Below, piece by piece: positions 40,656-53,366 of a stretch of 64,000 bases of DNA. This stretch comes from Rossellomorea vietnamensis NBRC 101237 (GTDB lineage: Bacteria > Bacillota > Bacilli > Bacillales > Bacillaceae_B). Each line of letters begins with the position of its first letter. Position 1 is the first letter of the stretch. Both the position numbers and the translations under genes were made by a program. The stretch spans positions 25,458 to 89,457 of the forward strand of contig NZ_BCVQ01000014.1 of the NCBI RefSeq assembly GCF_001591825.1, given 5' to 3'. Below the pieces are notes generated by a model. The model searched no databases, had not been told where the DNA came from, and saw only the letters and a program-made list of their open reading frames with translations.

Positions 40656-41766
40656 ACGTCACACCATGTTTAAAAAGGAAGACGGAACGCTTTACAGGGA
40701 GCAGGTCATGGGAACGAAGGGATTCTCGGGAACCCAGTCGATCCTGTATCATCATCACTTGCCCACGGCTGTGGCGAAAACAGAGTTTTTAGGCAGTTAT
40801 ATGCCGGAATTTGAGGAAGAGGGTGCTCTGCGTCATCGACATTTCTTTACAGACAAAGTCGAGAAGAAAGGGTGTGCCTTAAAGAGCCGTGAGTATTTAC
40901 TTGGTAACTCCGATTTATTGATTGGAACCGCCTATGTCACGGAAGAGATGACAAGCTTTTACCGGAATGGTGACGGTGATGAAATGCTTTATATCCATTT
41001 TGGTAAAGGAAAGGTAGAGACGATGTTCGGTACGATCACGTATGGAAAAGGAGATTATGTGGTGATTCCGATTGGGACCATCTACCGGGTCGTTCCTGAA
41101 GAAGAGACGAAGATGCTGATCGTCGAGTCCTTCAGCCAGATCACCACTCCCCGTCGCTATCGTAACGAGTACGGGCAGCTGCTGGAACACAGTCCGTTTT
41201 GTGAACGTGATCTGCGGGGACCGGAGAAGCTTGAAACGAAGGATGAAAAGGGAGAGTTTGAAGTGATCACCAAATCCAGGGGTGCGCTTCATTCCCATGT
41301 ATTGGATCATCATCCACTGGACGTCGTCGGATGGGATGGATATTTATATCCATGGGTATTCAACATAGAGGATTTCGAGCCGATCACCGGCCGTGTCCAT
41401 CAGCCGCCGCCTGTTCACCAGACGTTTGAAGGTCATAACTTCGTTGTATGTTCATTCGTGCCGCGATTATATGATTATCATCCTGAATCGATCCCGGCTC
41501 CCTATAACCACAGCAATGTGAACAGTGATGAACTGCTGTATTATGTGGAAGGGAATTTCATGAGCAGGAAGGGGATCAAAGAAGGGTCGATCACGCTACA
41601 TCCGAGCGGGATACCACACGGGCCTCATCCAGGAACGACGGAAGCCAGTGTCGGAAAAAAAGAAACCTTGGAGCTCGCTGTCATGATCGATACCTTCAAG
41701 CCGTTGAAAATCGTCAAAGAAGCAAACGATGTCGAAGATCAGAATTATATGTTTACATGGGTTTAG
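40621..41766 (+). CDS. hmgA: Homogentisate 1,2-dioxygenase
   Basis: A 381-residue cupin-type iron dioxygenase that opens the homogentisate ring. MYYRQLGNIPHKRHTMF is a typical start. The C-terminal cupin contains the expected His/Glu ligands in VHQTFEGHNFVVCSFVPRLYDYHPESIPAPYNHSNVNSDELLYYVEG and HPSGIPHGPHPG. GGGGGAGG precedes the start inside the fah coding region. It ends the tyrosine operon before a strong terminator. Confidence 0.94.
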   Translation: MYYRQLGNIPHKRHTMFKKEDGTLYREQVMGTKGFSGTQSILYHHHLPTAVAKTEFLGSYMPEFEEEGALRHRHFFTDKVEKKGCALKSREYLLGNSDLLIGTAYVTEEMTSFYRNGDGDEMLYIHFGKGKVETMFGTITYGKGDYVVIPIGTIYRVVPEEETKMLIVESFSQITTPRRYRNEYGQLLEHSPFCERDLRGPEKLETKDEKGEFEVITKSRGALHSHVLDHHPLDVVGWDGYLYPWVFNIEDFEPITGRVHQPPPVHQTFEGHNFVVCSFVPRLYDYHPESIPAPYNHSNVNSDELLYYVEGNFMSRKGIKEGSITLHPSGIPHGPHPGTTEASVGKKETLELAVMIDTFKPLKIVKEANDVEDQNYMFTWV

Positions 41767-41769
41767 AAG

Positions 41770-41809
41770 AATCAATCCAGAGGCCTGACTCTGGATTGAT
41801 TCTTTTTTT
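41770..41809 (+). terminator. Intrinsic terminator of the tyrosine operon
   Basis: AATCAATCCAGAG and CTCTGGATTGATT pair perfectly with a 6-nt loop, then C and T7. Confidence 0.93.
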
Positions 41810-41949
41810 GTTGCATAAACATGCCTATTCCAGATTCGATCCGGCTGGGTACAAACTCCCCGAACGCCGATAGCTGTAGGATTTTGTCGAAAAATTTTTC
41901 AAGAGGCATTCTCCAAATCTGAACCACCATTCACCACCCTTAATGAAAA

Positions 41950-41964
41950 AATTCTCAAAAATTT
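41950..41964. promoter_or_regulatory. Possible CodY box upstream of ilvE
   Basis: AATTCTCAAAAATTT matches the CodY consensus at 12 of 15 positions. ilv-leu operons are classic CodY targets. It lies about 25 bp upstream of the weak -35 of the putative ilvE promoter. Confidence 0.4.
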
Positions 41965-41986
41965 TTTTCCTCCCACAAACTCTATA

Positions 41987-42016
41987 AGGACAAAGATGTA
42001 AGCGTTTACTTATAAT
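41987..42016 (+). promoter_or_regulatory. Putative ilvE operon promoter with an embedded cre-like site
   Basis: AGGACA (41987-41992, weak -35), 18 nt, then TATAAT (42011-42016). The spacer contains TGTAAGCGTTTACT (41997-42010), 13 of 14 to the CcpA cre consensus TGWAANCGNTNWCA. B. subtilis ilv-leu is activated by CcpA from a more upstream cre; a site between -35 and -10 would rather repress, unless another promoter is used. Confidence 0.5.
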
Positions 42017-42049
42017 CAGATTAATCTAAATAGTCAAATAATTTACAAA

Positions 42050-42182
42050 AAGCCTGTTGACCTTCCTGGGAAACGGGAGTAATATTGTCCTCAATATAAA
42101 AAACAGAGCCGGCGGGAAGCGGTAGTCACAAACCAATCAGCCGCGTTCTGAGTAGGCTTATCCAGTCAACGTACTTTCGTTG
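42050..42182 (+). other. Putative structured leader RNA upstream of ilvE
   Basis: AAGCCT (42050-42055) can pair with AGGCTT (42154-42159), while the adjacent GTTGAC (42056-42061) can pair with GTCAAC (42165-42170). The two pairings cross, so they form a pseudoknot or compete. Inside are ATATTG-TCCT-CAATAT and CAGA/GCGG...CCGC/TCTG stems. GTCAAC also overlaps CAACG-N6-CGTTG (42167-42182). It does not contain T-box or other riboswitch cores known to me. The rest of the 41810-42238 gap is AT-rich. Confidence 0.5.
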
Positions 42183-42238
42183 CAAAAATAAATTTCTGAA
42201 TAATCAAATAAATCACAACCGGGAAAGGAATGATTAAC

Positions 42239-43138
42239 ATGAACGAACAGTGGATCTACTTAGACGGACAATACGTAAAAAAGGAAGACGCAGTTGTATC
42301 TGTGTACGACCATGGTTTTCTATATGGAGATGGAGTGTTCGAAGGGATTCGAATGTACGATGGGAACGTGTTCCGTCTGGATGAACATGTTGATCGCCTT
42401 TATGACTCAGCAAAATCCATCATGCTGCACATTGAACTCTCTAAAGAAGAGATGAGCGACATTATCGTTGATACATTGAAAAAAAATAAGCTCGAAAATG
42501 CCTACATACGGGTGGTCATTTCCAGGGGTGTTGGAAACCTGGGGTTGGATCCATTCACTTGCAGGAAGCCACAGATCATCGTCATTGCTGAACAACTGGC
42601 TCTATTCCCTAAAAGCTTATATGAAACGGGCATTGATATCGTTACCGTCGCAAGCCGGCGAAATCGTGCGGATGTACTTTCACCTAAAGTTAAATCATTA
42701 AACTACTTAAATAACATTCTCGTTAAAATCGAAGCCAACCTTGCAGGCGTAAGCGAAGCTTTGATGTTGAACGATCAAGGATATGTAGCAGAAGGATCGG
42801 CTGATAACATCTTCATCGTGAAGAAAGGGAAAATCCTTACACCTCCAGGATATGTAGGAGCGCTCGAAGGGATCACCCGGAATGCGATCATCGAAATTGC
42901 CGAAAAATCAGGTTTCGAGATGAAAGAAGAAGTCTTCACCCGACATGATGTATATACAGCAGATGAAGTGTTCTTAACAGGAACAGCCGCTGAAGTCATT
43001 GCCGTTGTAAAAGTTGACGGACGTGTCATCGGAGACGGAAAACCTGGAAAGTATACAAATCAATTATTGCAGGAATTCAGAAACACTGTCACGCAGGATG
43101 GAAGAAAAGTTTACAAACAAAACGCTCAAGTTGGCTAA
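42239..43138 (+). CDS. ilvE: Branched-chain amino acid aminotransferase
   Basis: A 299-residue fold-type IV aminotransferase; it interconverts Leu, Ile and Val with their 2-oxoacids. VYDHGFLYGDGVFEGIR opens the family pattern, the PLP Lys is in SPKVKSLNYLNNIL, and EGSADNIFIVKKGKILTPP and TAAEVIAVVKVDGR follow. The ATG at 42239 is 9 nt from AAAGGA; the ATG at 42230 is too close to it. First gene of the ilv-leu operon. Confidence 0.93.
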   Translation: MNEQWIYLDGQYVKKEDAVVSVYDHGFLYGDGVFEGIRMYDGNVFRLDEHVDRLYDSAKSIMLHIELSKEEMSDIIVDTLKKNKLENAYIRVVISRGVGNLGLDPFTCRKPQIIVIAEQLALFPKSLYETGIDIVTVASRRNRADVLSPKVKSLNYLNNILVKIEANLAGVSEALMLNDQGYVAEGSADNIFIVKKGKILTPPGYVGALEGITRNAIIEIAEKSGFEMKEEVFTRHDVYTADEVFLTGTAAEVIAVVKVDGRVIGDGKPGKYTNQLLQEFRNTVTQDGRKVYKQNAQVG

Positions 43139-43153
43139 GTTGGAGGTGATGAC

Positions 43154-44821
43154 GTGCGAAGTGACATGATCAAGAAAGGGATCGACCGGGCTCCCCACCG
43201 CAGTTTACTCTACGCGACGGGAGTCAAGCTCGAAGACATGGAAAAACCATTTATCGGGGTATGTAACTCTTATATCGACATCATCCCCGGTCATATGCAT
43301 TTAAACGGATTCGCCCAGGTGGTGAAAGAAGCGATCCGGGAAGCGGGGGGAATCCCGTTCGAATTCAATACGATCGGTGTGGATGACGGGATCGCCATGG
43401 GGCATATCGGGATGAGGTACTCACTCCCAAGTCGCGAACTGATCGCCGACTCGGCAGAAACCGTCATCAACGCTCACTGGTTTGACGGAGTATTCTACAT
43501 TCCAAACTGTGACAAGATCACACCGGGAATGCTGATGGCATCAGTCAGAACCAATGTCCCTTCCGTTTTCGTATCGGGAGGCCCCATGGAAGCAGGAGTA
43601 TCGAGTGAAGGGAAGCCACTATCACTCGTATCCGTTTTCGAAGGGGTCGGAGCCCATCAGTCAGGAAGGATGACGGCAGAACAGCTTCTCGATATCGAAG
43701 CCAATGCCTGTCCGACCTGTGGGTCATGCTCCGGGATGTTCACGGCGAACTCCATGAATTCCCTTATGGAGATGCTCGGAATGGCTCCACCGGGTAATGG
43801 AACGATCGTGGCTACTTCTAATGAGCGTCACCAGTTAATCAAGGATGCAGCAAAGTACCTCGTAGAAATGGTTAAGAAAGATATCAAACCGAGGGATATC
43901 ATCACGGAAGATACCATCGATGATGCTTTCGCCCTGGATATGGCGATGGGAGGCTCGACGAATACGGTCCTTCATACGCTGGCGATTGCGAATGAGGCGG
44001 AAATCGATTATGACATCAACCGGATCAATAAAGTCGCAGAAAGGGTTCCCTACCTATCCAAGATAAGCCCGGCATCCGATTACTCCATGCAGGATGTTCA
44101 CAATGCAGGAGGGGTCAGCGCCATCATTAAAGAGCTCTGTGAAATGGAAGCTGTACACAAAGACCGTATCACGGTTACAGGGAAGTCACTTTATGAAAAT
44201 GTGAAGGATGCGCATATTCAAAATGATGATGTCATCCGCCGCAGGGAAAATGCCCACAGTCCAGTCGGGGGATTATCCGTTCTCTTCGGCAATATCGCTC
44301 CTAATGGCGGTGTCATCAAAGTGGGGGCAGTCGACCCATCCATTAAAACATTCATGGGTGAAGCGATTGTATATGAATCCCAGGATGATGCCCTTGCCGG
44401 AATTGAAAGCGGAGAAGTGAAAGAAGGTCATGTTGTCGTTATCAGATATGAAGGTCCAAAGGGCGGTCCGGGAATGCCGGAGATGCTGGCACCGACGGCA
44501 GCCATTGCAGGACGCGGGCTTGAGAAGAAAGTCGCACTCATGACAGACGGCAGATTTTCAGGAGCATCCCGTGGTATTTCCATCGGGCATGTCTCCCCTG
44601 AAGCAGCCGAAGGAGGGCCGATCGGTGTGGTGGAAAATGGAGATCCCATCTTCATTGATCTTACAAACCGGACGATTTCCCTCATGGTTTCTGAAGAAGA
44701 GTTGACGTTCAGGCAACAGGAGTGGGTACAGCCTGCTCCGAAAATCAAAAAAGGGTATCTTGCAAGATACGCAAAACTTGTTACATCAGCAAGTACAGGT
44801 GGAATCTTGAAAACGGAATAA
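43154..44821 (+). CDS. ilvD: Dihydroxy-acid dehydratase
   Basis: A 555-residue IlvD/Edd-family iron-sulfur dehydratase, forming the 2-oxoacids of Val and Ile. Fe-S cysteines are found in [19 protein letters not shown] and [18 protein letters not shown]. The C-terminal [23 protein letters not shown] is the family signature. It starts with GTG after GGAGGTGAT. Its position upstream of an internal T-box means that ilvE-ilvD can be expressed independently of the rest. Confidence 0.95.
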   Translation: MRSDMIKKGIDRAPHRSLLYATGVKLEDMEKPFIGVCNSYIDIIPGHMHLNGFAQVVKEAIREAGGIPFEFNTIGVDDGIAMGHIGMRYSLPSRELIADSAETVINAHWFDGVFYIPNCDKITPGMLMASVRTNVPSVFVSGGPMEAGVSSEGKPLSLVSVFEGVGAHQSGRMTAEQLLDIEANACPTCGSCSGMFTANSMNSLMEMLGMAPPGNGTIVATSNERHQLIKDAAKYLVEMVKKDIKPRDIITEDTIDDAFALDMAMGGSTNTVLHTLAIANEAEIDYDINRINKVAERVPYLSKISPASDYSMQDVHNAGGVSAIIKELCEMEAVHKDRITVTGKSLYENVKDAHIQNDDVIRRRENAHSPVGGLSVLFGNIAPNGGVIKVGAVDPSIKTFMGEAIVYESQDDALAGIESGEVKEGHVVVIRYEGPKGGPGMPEMLAPTAAIAGRGLEKKVALMTDGRFSGASRGISIGHVSPEAAEGGPIGVVENGDPIFIDLTNRTISLMVSEEELTFRQQEWVQPAPKIKKGYLARYAKLVTSASTGGILKTE

Positions 44822-44849
44822 GTGAAAGCGTTGAAGAGGTTAAAGGATT

Positions 44850-45120
44850 GGGAGCTGTATTTTCAGAGAGCTGGTGGTGCTGCAAACCAGTAATACAACC
44901 AATACCGACATCCCCTCTGAGTATCGTTCTGAACCGTGTAAGTAGGAACGATCGAGTAGATGATACTCGTTACAAAAACAAAGGCTGATGAAACCGATCA
45001 GCCTGCCAAGGGAGATGATATCGATCATCTCTGAACGAGGGTGGTACCGTGGAAAGGATCAAGACCTTTTCGCCCCTGCGAAAGATGAACTCTGTCGTAG
45101 TGGGTGGAAAGGTCTTTTTT
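44850..45120 (+). promoter_or_regulatory. T-box riboswitch in front of ilvB, probable Ile (AUC) specifier
   Basis: The T-box core GAGGGTGGTACCGTGG is at 45037-45052. Stem I starts with AGAGAGCTGG, the specifier region is CCGACATCCCCTCTGAG, and the terminator uses AAGACCTTT (45061-45069) and AAAGGTCTTTTTT (45108-45120). The codon at the usual specifier place is ATC (44910-44912), so uncharged tRNA-Ile is the likely signal. CTC (Leu) a few bases on is the alternative. The leader lies inside the operon, so it sets ilvBHC-leu expression separately from ilvE-ilvD. Confidence 0.92.
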
Positions 45121-45193
45121 GTTTGAATGAATTGTTGAACCATGCTGAGTGAAAAATCAATCATAGCAATTTAATAAGGGGAGGAGATTGGCA

Positions 45194-46911
45194 ATGAGAG
45201 CGAAGGTAGAGGCAGAACCGGCTTCACAGACACTGACAGAAAACGGCAACGGCGCTGATATGCTCATGAAAGCTTTAAAGGAGGAAAAGGTTGAGATTCT
45301 GTTTGGGTACCCTGGAGGAGCGGTCTTGCCGATTTACGATGCTCTATACAAAGCCCCGATCAAGCACGTACTCGCCCGCCATGAACAAGGGGCCATCCAC
45401 GCGGCTGAGGGTTATGCAAGGGTATCAGGGAAGCCGGGTGTGGTCATTGCGACATCTGGACCTGGTGCTACCAATCTCGTGACAGGGATTGCCGATGCCA
45501 TGATGGACTCCCTTCCGCTGGTCGTCTTTACGGGGCAGGTGGCGTCGGGGGTCATCGGGACCGACGCATTCCAGGAAGCGGACGTGGTAGGCATCACGAT
45601 GCCGATCACCAAGCATAATTACCAGGTGCGGGATATTAAAGATTTACCGAGGATCGTGAAGGAAGCCTTTCACATCGCATCAACCGGGAGGCCCGGACCC
45701 GTACTGGTCGATATTCCAAAAGACTTGACCTTAGAGCAGGCCTACCCGGTACACGAAGTGGAGATGGACTTACCCGGTTATCAGCCCAACTTTTATCCGA
45801 ATCCCCTCCAAATAAAGAAGCTGGTGGATGCGATCAAGGTGTCGAAGCAGCCCGTCATCCTTGCAGGGGCTGGAGTGCTTCACGGAAAGGCCACGGAGGA
45901 ATTGAAGGCATTCGCTGAACAATATGACATCCCGGTGGTTCACACCTTATTGGGATTAGGGGGATTCCCGGCAGACCATACCCTGTTTCTTGGCATGGCG
46001 GGGATGCACGGATGTTATACGAGTAATATGGCCATCCATGAATGTGACTTGCTCATCAATATCGGGGCCCGTTTCGATGATCGTTTAACAGGGAATCTCG
46101 CTACCTTTGCACCGAGGGCCAAAGTGGTTCATATCGACATCGACCCGGCTGAGATTGGCAAGAACGTTGAAACCCAGATCCCGATCGTGGCCGATGCGAA
46201 ACAGGCGCTTACCAGGCTCCTTCAACATGAGTCCGAGAAGCCCGATTTCGATGCCTGGCATCAGCATCTTACATCATACAAAAGGGAATATCCTTTCTGG
46301 TATAACCAGGCTCATGATGTATTGTCCCCACAGCGGTTGATTGAGCAGGTGTACGAAATGACGAATGGGGAAGCCGTCGTCACAACGGACGTGGGTCAGC
46401 ATCAAATGTGGGCGGCCCAATACTATTCTTTTAAAAAGCCGAATAACTGGGTCACATCCGGAGGACTAGGCACGATGGGATTCGGATTCCCCGCAGCAAT
46501 CGGGGCACAGTTAGCAAACCCGGACAATACAGTGGTCGCCTTTGTAGGAGATGGAGGCTTCCAGATGACTCTTCAGGAGCTTGTCCTCTTGAAAGAATTG
46601 AACCTTCCTGTAAAAGTGGTCCTTCTCAATAACGGCACACTTGGAATGGTGAGGCAGTGGCAGGAAACGTTCTTCGAAGAGAGGTATTCCCAATCGGTTT
46701 TCTCCACCCAGCCTGATTTTGTAAAACTGGCTGAATCATATGGGATCAAAGGATATAAAGTGAAAACCCAGGAAGAAGTCGATTCTGTTTTAAAAGAAGC
46801 TTTAACAAGTGATGAACCGGTGCTCATCGATTGCTGGGTGAACCCGAAGGAAAATGTCTACCCGATGGTGGCTCCAGGTAAAGGATTACACGAAATGTTA
46901 GGAGTGAAACC

Positions 46912-46915
<4 letters not shown>
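45194..46915 (+). CDS. ilvB: Acetolactate synthase large subunit
   Basis: A 573-residue ThDP enzyme, first common step of Val, Leu and Ile synthesis. [17 protein letters not shown] contains the N-terminal domain with the catalytic Glu in [17 protein letters not shown]. The ThDP motif is [29 protein letters not shown]. The ATG at 45194 is 7 nt from GGGGAGGAG; a TTG at 45188 is too close. It overlaps ilvH by 4 nt (ATGA). Confidence 0.96.
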
Positions 46916-50054
<3,139 letters not shown>

Positions 50055-50060
50055 ACCACG

Positions 50061-50083
50061 GGAGCCTTGAATTATAAGGCTCC
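50061..50083 (+). other. 8-bp hairpin between leuA and leuB
   Basis: GGAGCCTT and AAGGCTCC pair perfectly with a 7-nt loop; no T run follows. The leuB ribosome binding site is 17 nt further. It may protect or process the mRNA; the B. subtilis ilv-leu mRNA is known to be processed. Confidence 0.5.
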
Positions 50084-50114
50084 TCATAAACCAAAAAATC
50101 AGGAGGTAATTCTA

Positions 50115-51227
50115 ATGAAGAGAAAAATCGCTGTACTACCAGGAGACGGTATCGGTCAAGAGATTATGGACGGGGCATTAGAAGTACTGAAGGCAGTGGG
50201 TGATTGGTTCGGTCATGAATTCGAAGTCGAGAAAGGATTCATCGGGGGATCGGCCGTTGATCGCTTCGGTACACCGTTACCTCCTGAAACGATCAAGCTT
50301 TGTAAAGAGAGCGATACTGTCCTATTAGGGGCAGTCGGAGGACCGAAATGGGAGCACTTGCCGAAAGAGATCCGTCCTGAAAAAGGGCTCCTGGCCATCC
50401 GAAAAGAGTTCGACCTTTTCGCGAATCTGCGCCCGGTGAAGGCATTTGAAAGTTTACTGGGGGCATCCCCGCTCAAACGGGAGATTGTGGAAGAAGTAGA
50501 TTTGGTGATTGTCAGGGAGCTGACGGGTGGATTGTATTTCGGTCAGCCGTCCGGCCGCCAGGGGAAGCGGGATGAAGTGGCCGTTGACACCCTGGTCTAT
50601 GAAAAAAGTGAAATTGAACGGATCGTCCATAAAGCATTCAAGCTGGCTCAGAAACGCAAGAAAAAACTAACGTCCGTCGACAAGGCAAACGTTCTGGAAA
50701 CCAGTCGAATGTGGCGGGAAGTCGTAAATGAAGTGGCCGGTGAATATCCGGATGTAGAAGTCGAACACATGCTTGTGGATGTCGCAGCCATGAAGCTGAT
50801 GTATCAGCCGAAACAATTCGATGTGCTCGTGACCGAGAACATGTTCGGTGACATCCTGAGCGACGAAGCCTCCATGATCACAGGCTCACTTGGGATGCTT
50901 CCTTCCGCCAGTTTAAGGGGGGACTCATTCGGCCTTTACGAACCGGTTCACGGATCCGCCCCTGATATCGCCGGAAAAGGAAAAGCCAATCCACTGGCTA
51001 TGATTCTATCGGTTGCCATGATGCTTCGCCATTCCTTCGGCTTGAAAGAAGAAGCGGAAATGATCGAAATGGGGGTTCAGGAAGTCCTGAATGCAGGCTA
51101 CCGGACAGGAGACCTTTGGACGATGGGACGCGGAACCGTCGTCGGAACGGGTGCCATGAGTCAGCTGGTCGTAGAGCGTCTGGAAGCGGATCACGCCCTG
51201 TCCTCCATCCTGGCAGCGTACTTGTAA
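50115..51227 (+). CDS. leuB: 3-isopropylmalate dehydrogenase
   Basis: A 370-residue decarboxylating dehydrogenase. KIAVLPGDGIGQEIMDGALEVL is the start, RELTGGLYFGQP and the DVAAMKLMYQPKQFDVLVTENMFGDILSDEASM region form the active site, and EPVHGSAPDIAGKGKANP binds NAD. AGGAGG is 9 nt before the ATG at 50115; the frame has 16 more codons upstream without a site. Confidence 0.95.
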   Translation: MKRKIAVLPGDGIGQEIMDGALEVLKAVGDWFGHEFEVEKGFIGGSAVDRFGTPLPPETIKLCKESDTVLLGAVGGPKWEHLPKEIRPEKGLLAIRKEFDLFANLRPVKAFESLLGASPLKREIVEEVDLVIVRELTGGLYFGQPSGRQGKRDEVAVDTLVYEKSEIERIVHKAFKLAQKRKKKLTSVDKANVLETSRMWREVVNEVAGEYPDVEVEHMLVDVAAMKLMYQPKQFDVLVTENMFGDILSDEASMITGSLGMLPSASLRGDSFGLYEPVHGSAPDIAGKGKANPLAMILSVAMMLRHSFGLKEEAEMIEMGVQEVLNAGYRTGDLWTMGRGTVVGTGAMSQLVVERLEADHALSSILAAYL

Positions 51228-51332
51228 TAAAGAATTTCATGGAGCGGGTGGCCGGAGCGGAAGTCATCGGTCACTCTCTCCACCAAAACAGTCTTCATTG
51301 AAATAAAATCTTACCAAACCAGGAGGGAGTTC

Positions 51333-52748
51333 ATGGCAGGGAAAAATATCATCGAAAAGATATGGGAAAAGCACATCGTACACAGGGAAAAGGGCAAGCC
51401 GGATTTATTATACATCGATCTTCACCTTGTACATGAAGTAACATCCCCCCAGGCATTCGAGGGGCTTCGCCTGAAAGATCGCAAGCTCAGGAGGCCGGAT
51501 CTGACTTACGCGACCATGGACCACAACGTTCCGACAAGGGAGCGTCACATTGTCAGGGATCAGATTGCCCGACTGCAAATGGAGACGTTGAAGAAGAACT
51601 GTGCAGAGTTCGGCGTCACCCTGGCAGACATTCATCATCCCGATCAAGGAATTGTCCATGTCATCGGTCCTGAATTGGGTCTGACCCAACCGGGGAAAAC
51701 GATCGTATGCGGAGACAGCCATACTTCCACACACGGAGCGTTCGGGGCACTGGCCTTTGGAATCGGGACGAGTGAGGTGGAGCATGTACTGGCGACTCAG
51801 ACATTGTGGCAATCCAAGCCCCGGACCCTTCAAGTCGAAGTCTCAGGGGAGCTCGGATTCGGTGTCACGGCAAAAGACGTGATCCTGAACATCATTTCCA
51901 CCTACGGAGTCGGTTTCGGCACCGGATATGTCATCGAATTCACGGGAGACGTAATTCGCAATCTGTCCATGGAAGAAAGAATGACCGTCTGTAATATGAG
52001 CATTGAAGCAGGTGCGAAAGCAGGATTGATCAGTCCCGACGAAACGACCTTTGACTATTTAGAGGGCAGGGAATATCTTCCCAAGAACAAATCCTTCCAG
52101 CAGTGCAAGGAAGAGTGGCAATCCCTGACAAGCGATCGTGACGCCACCTATGATCACAGAATTGAGGTGAAGGGTGAAGAAATTGAACCTCATGTGACAT
52201 GGGGGACGAACCCGGGGATGGGTGCCGGGATTTCAAGGTCCGTCCCTCATCCGGATGAGTACGGTGACCCTTCTGAAAGGGAAGGGGTTGAGCGGGCGCT
52301 TCATTATATGGGGCTTGAAGCCGGAATGAGAATCGAAAACATCGAGGTTGATTATGTATTTATCGGTTCTTGTACGAATTCACGCTTGAGTGACTTGAGA
52401 GCGGCGGCTGAAGTGGTGAAAGGGCACAGCGTTAAGCAGGGCGTCACCGCATTGGTTGTTCCCGGTTCGTTTAAAGTGAAGAAAAAGGCAGAAGAGGAAG
52501 GCTTGGATACGATCTTTACAGAAGCTGGTTTTGAATGGCGGGAAGCGGGATGCAGCATGTGTCTCGCCATGAATGACGATATCGTCCCACCCGGCAAACG
52601 CTGTGCATCGACTTCCAACCGGAACTTTGAAGGCAGGCAGGGGAATGGTTCAAGAACCCATCTTCTCAGTCCTTCCATGGCAGCAGCCGCGGCCATCACA
52701 GGGAAATTGACCGACGTACGAAAGCTTGAAAAAATGCCGATTTCATAG
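51333..52748 (+). CDS. leuC: 3-isopropylmalate dehydratase large subunit
   Basis: A 471-residue aconitase-family protein with a 4Fe-4S cluster. Cysteine ligands are in [15 protein letters not shown] and the CSMCLAMN motif. [34 protein letters not shown] is the family signature. AGGAGGG precedes the start. One copy of the dispersed repeat (GTCCGTCCC, 52238-52246) lies inside the gene, encoding part of SRSVPHPDE. Confidence 0.95.
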   Translation: MAGKNIIEKIWEKHIVHREKGKPDLLYIDLHLVHEVTSPQAFEGLRLKDRKLRRPDLTYATMDHNVPTRERHIVRDQIARLQMETLKKNCAEFGVTLADIHHPDQGIVHVIGPELGLTQPGKTIVCGDSHTSTHGAFGALAFGIGTSEVEHVLATQTLWQSKPRTLQVEVSGELGFGVTAKDVILNIISTYGVGFGTGYVIEFTGDVIRNLSMEERMTVCNMSIEAGAKAGLISPDETTFDYLEGREYLPKNKSFQQCKEEWQSLTSDRDATYDHRIEVKGEEIEPHVTWGTNPGMGAGISRSVPHPDEYGDPSEREGVERALHYMGLEAGMRIENIEVDYVFIGSCTNSRLSDLRAAAEVVKGHSVKQGVTALVVPGSFKVKKKAEEEGLDTIFTEAGFEWREAGCSMCLAMNDDIVPPGKRCASTSNRNFEGRQGNGSRTHLLSPSMAAAAAITGKLTDVRKLEKMPIS

Positions 52749-52760
52749 GAGGTGAAAAGG

Positions 52761-53366
52761 GTGGCAATCAATCATGTGGAAGCGAATGTTTTTCCTCTCA
52801 GGAGGGACAACGTAGATACGGATCAAATCATACCGAAACAATTCTTGAAAAGGATCGAGCGTAAAGGCTTCGGTCAGTTCTTATTTTACCATTGGCGGTT
52901 TGAAGACGATGGGAAGTCCCTGAGACATGACTTCTTATTGGATACCCCCAAATACCGGGATTCAGAGATTCTTCTCGGCGGAAAGAATTTCGGATGCGGG
53001 TCTTCACGGGAACATGCACCCTGGGCCCTTCAGGACTATGGATTTCAGGTGATCATCGCGAAGAGCTTTGCGGACATTTTTTATAACAATTGTTTAAAGA
53101 ATGGGATCCTTCCGATTCAGTTGGATGATAAAACAGTCGATAGCCTGATGAAGAATGAGAGTCAAGTTGATTTATATAAAATCGAAGTGTCCCTTGAGCA
53201 CCAGACCATCTGTGATTCTGAGGGGCTACGTGTCTCCTTTGACATTGATCCTTATTGGAAGACGATGCTTCTGAAGGGTCTGGATGAAATCGATTTAACG
53301 TTGCATTACGGTAAACATATCGAAGACTACGAAAAAAAATATGAGGTGAGTGACTTGGGAATTTAA
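52761..53366 (+). CDS. leuD: 3-isopropylmalate dehydratase small subunit
   Basis: A 201-residue swivel domain partner of LeuC. FPLRRDNVDTDQIIPKQFL and GGKNFGCGSSREHAPWALQDYGFQVIIAKSFADIFYNNCLKNGILPI are typical. The GTG at 52761 is 8 nt after AGGAGG, whereas the GTG at 52752 overlaps the site. Its stop overlaps the ilvA start (TAATG). Confidence 0.94.
   Translation: MAINHVEANVFPLRRDNVDTDQIIPKQFLKRIERKGFGQFLFYHWRFEDDGKSLRHDFLLDTPKYRDSEILLGGKNFGCGSSREHAPWALQDYGFQVIIAKSFADIFYNNCLKNGILPIQLDDKTVDSLMKNESQVDLYKIEVSLEHQTICDSEGLRVSFDIDPYWKTMLLKGLDEIDLTLHYGKHIEDYEKKYEVSDLGI

Noticed and set aside
44823..44836. Second cre-like site TGAAAGCGTTGAAG after ilvD
   Set aside because: 12 of 14 matches but the symmetric 3' end is wrong, and no promoter is visible next to it.
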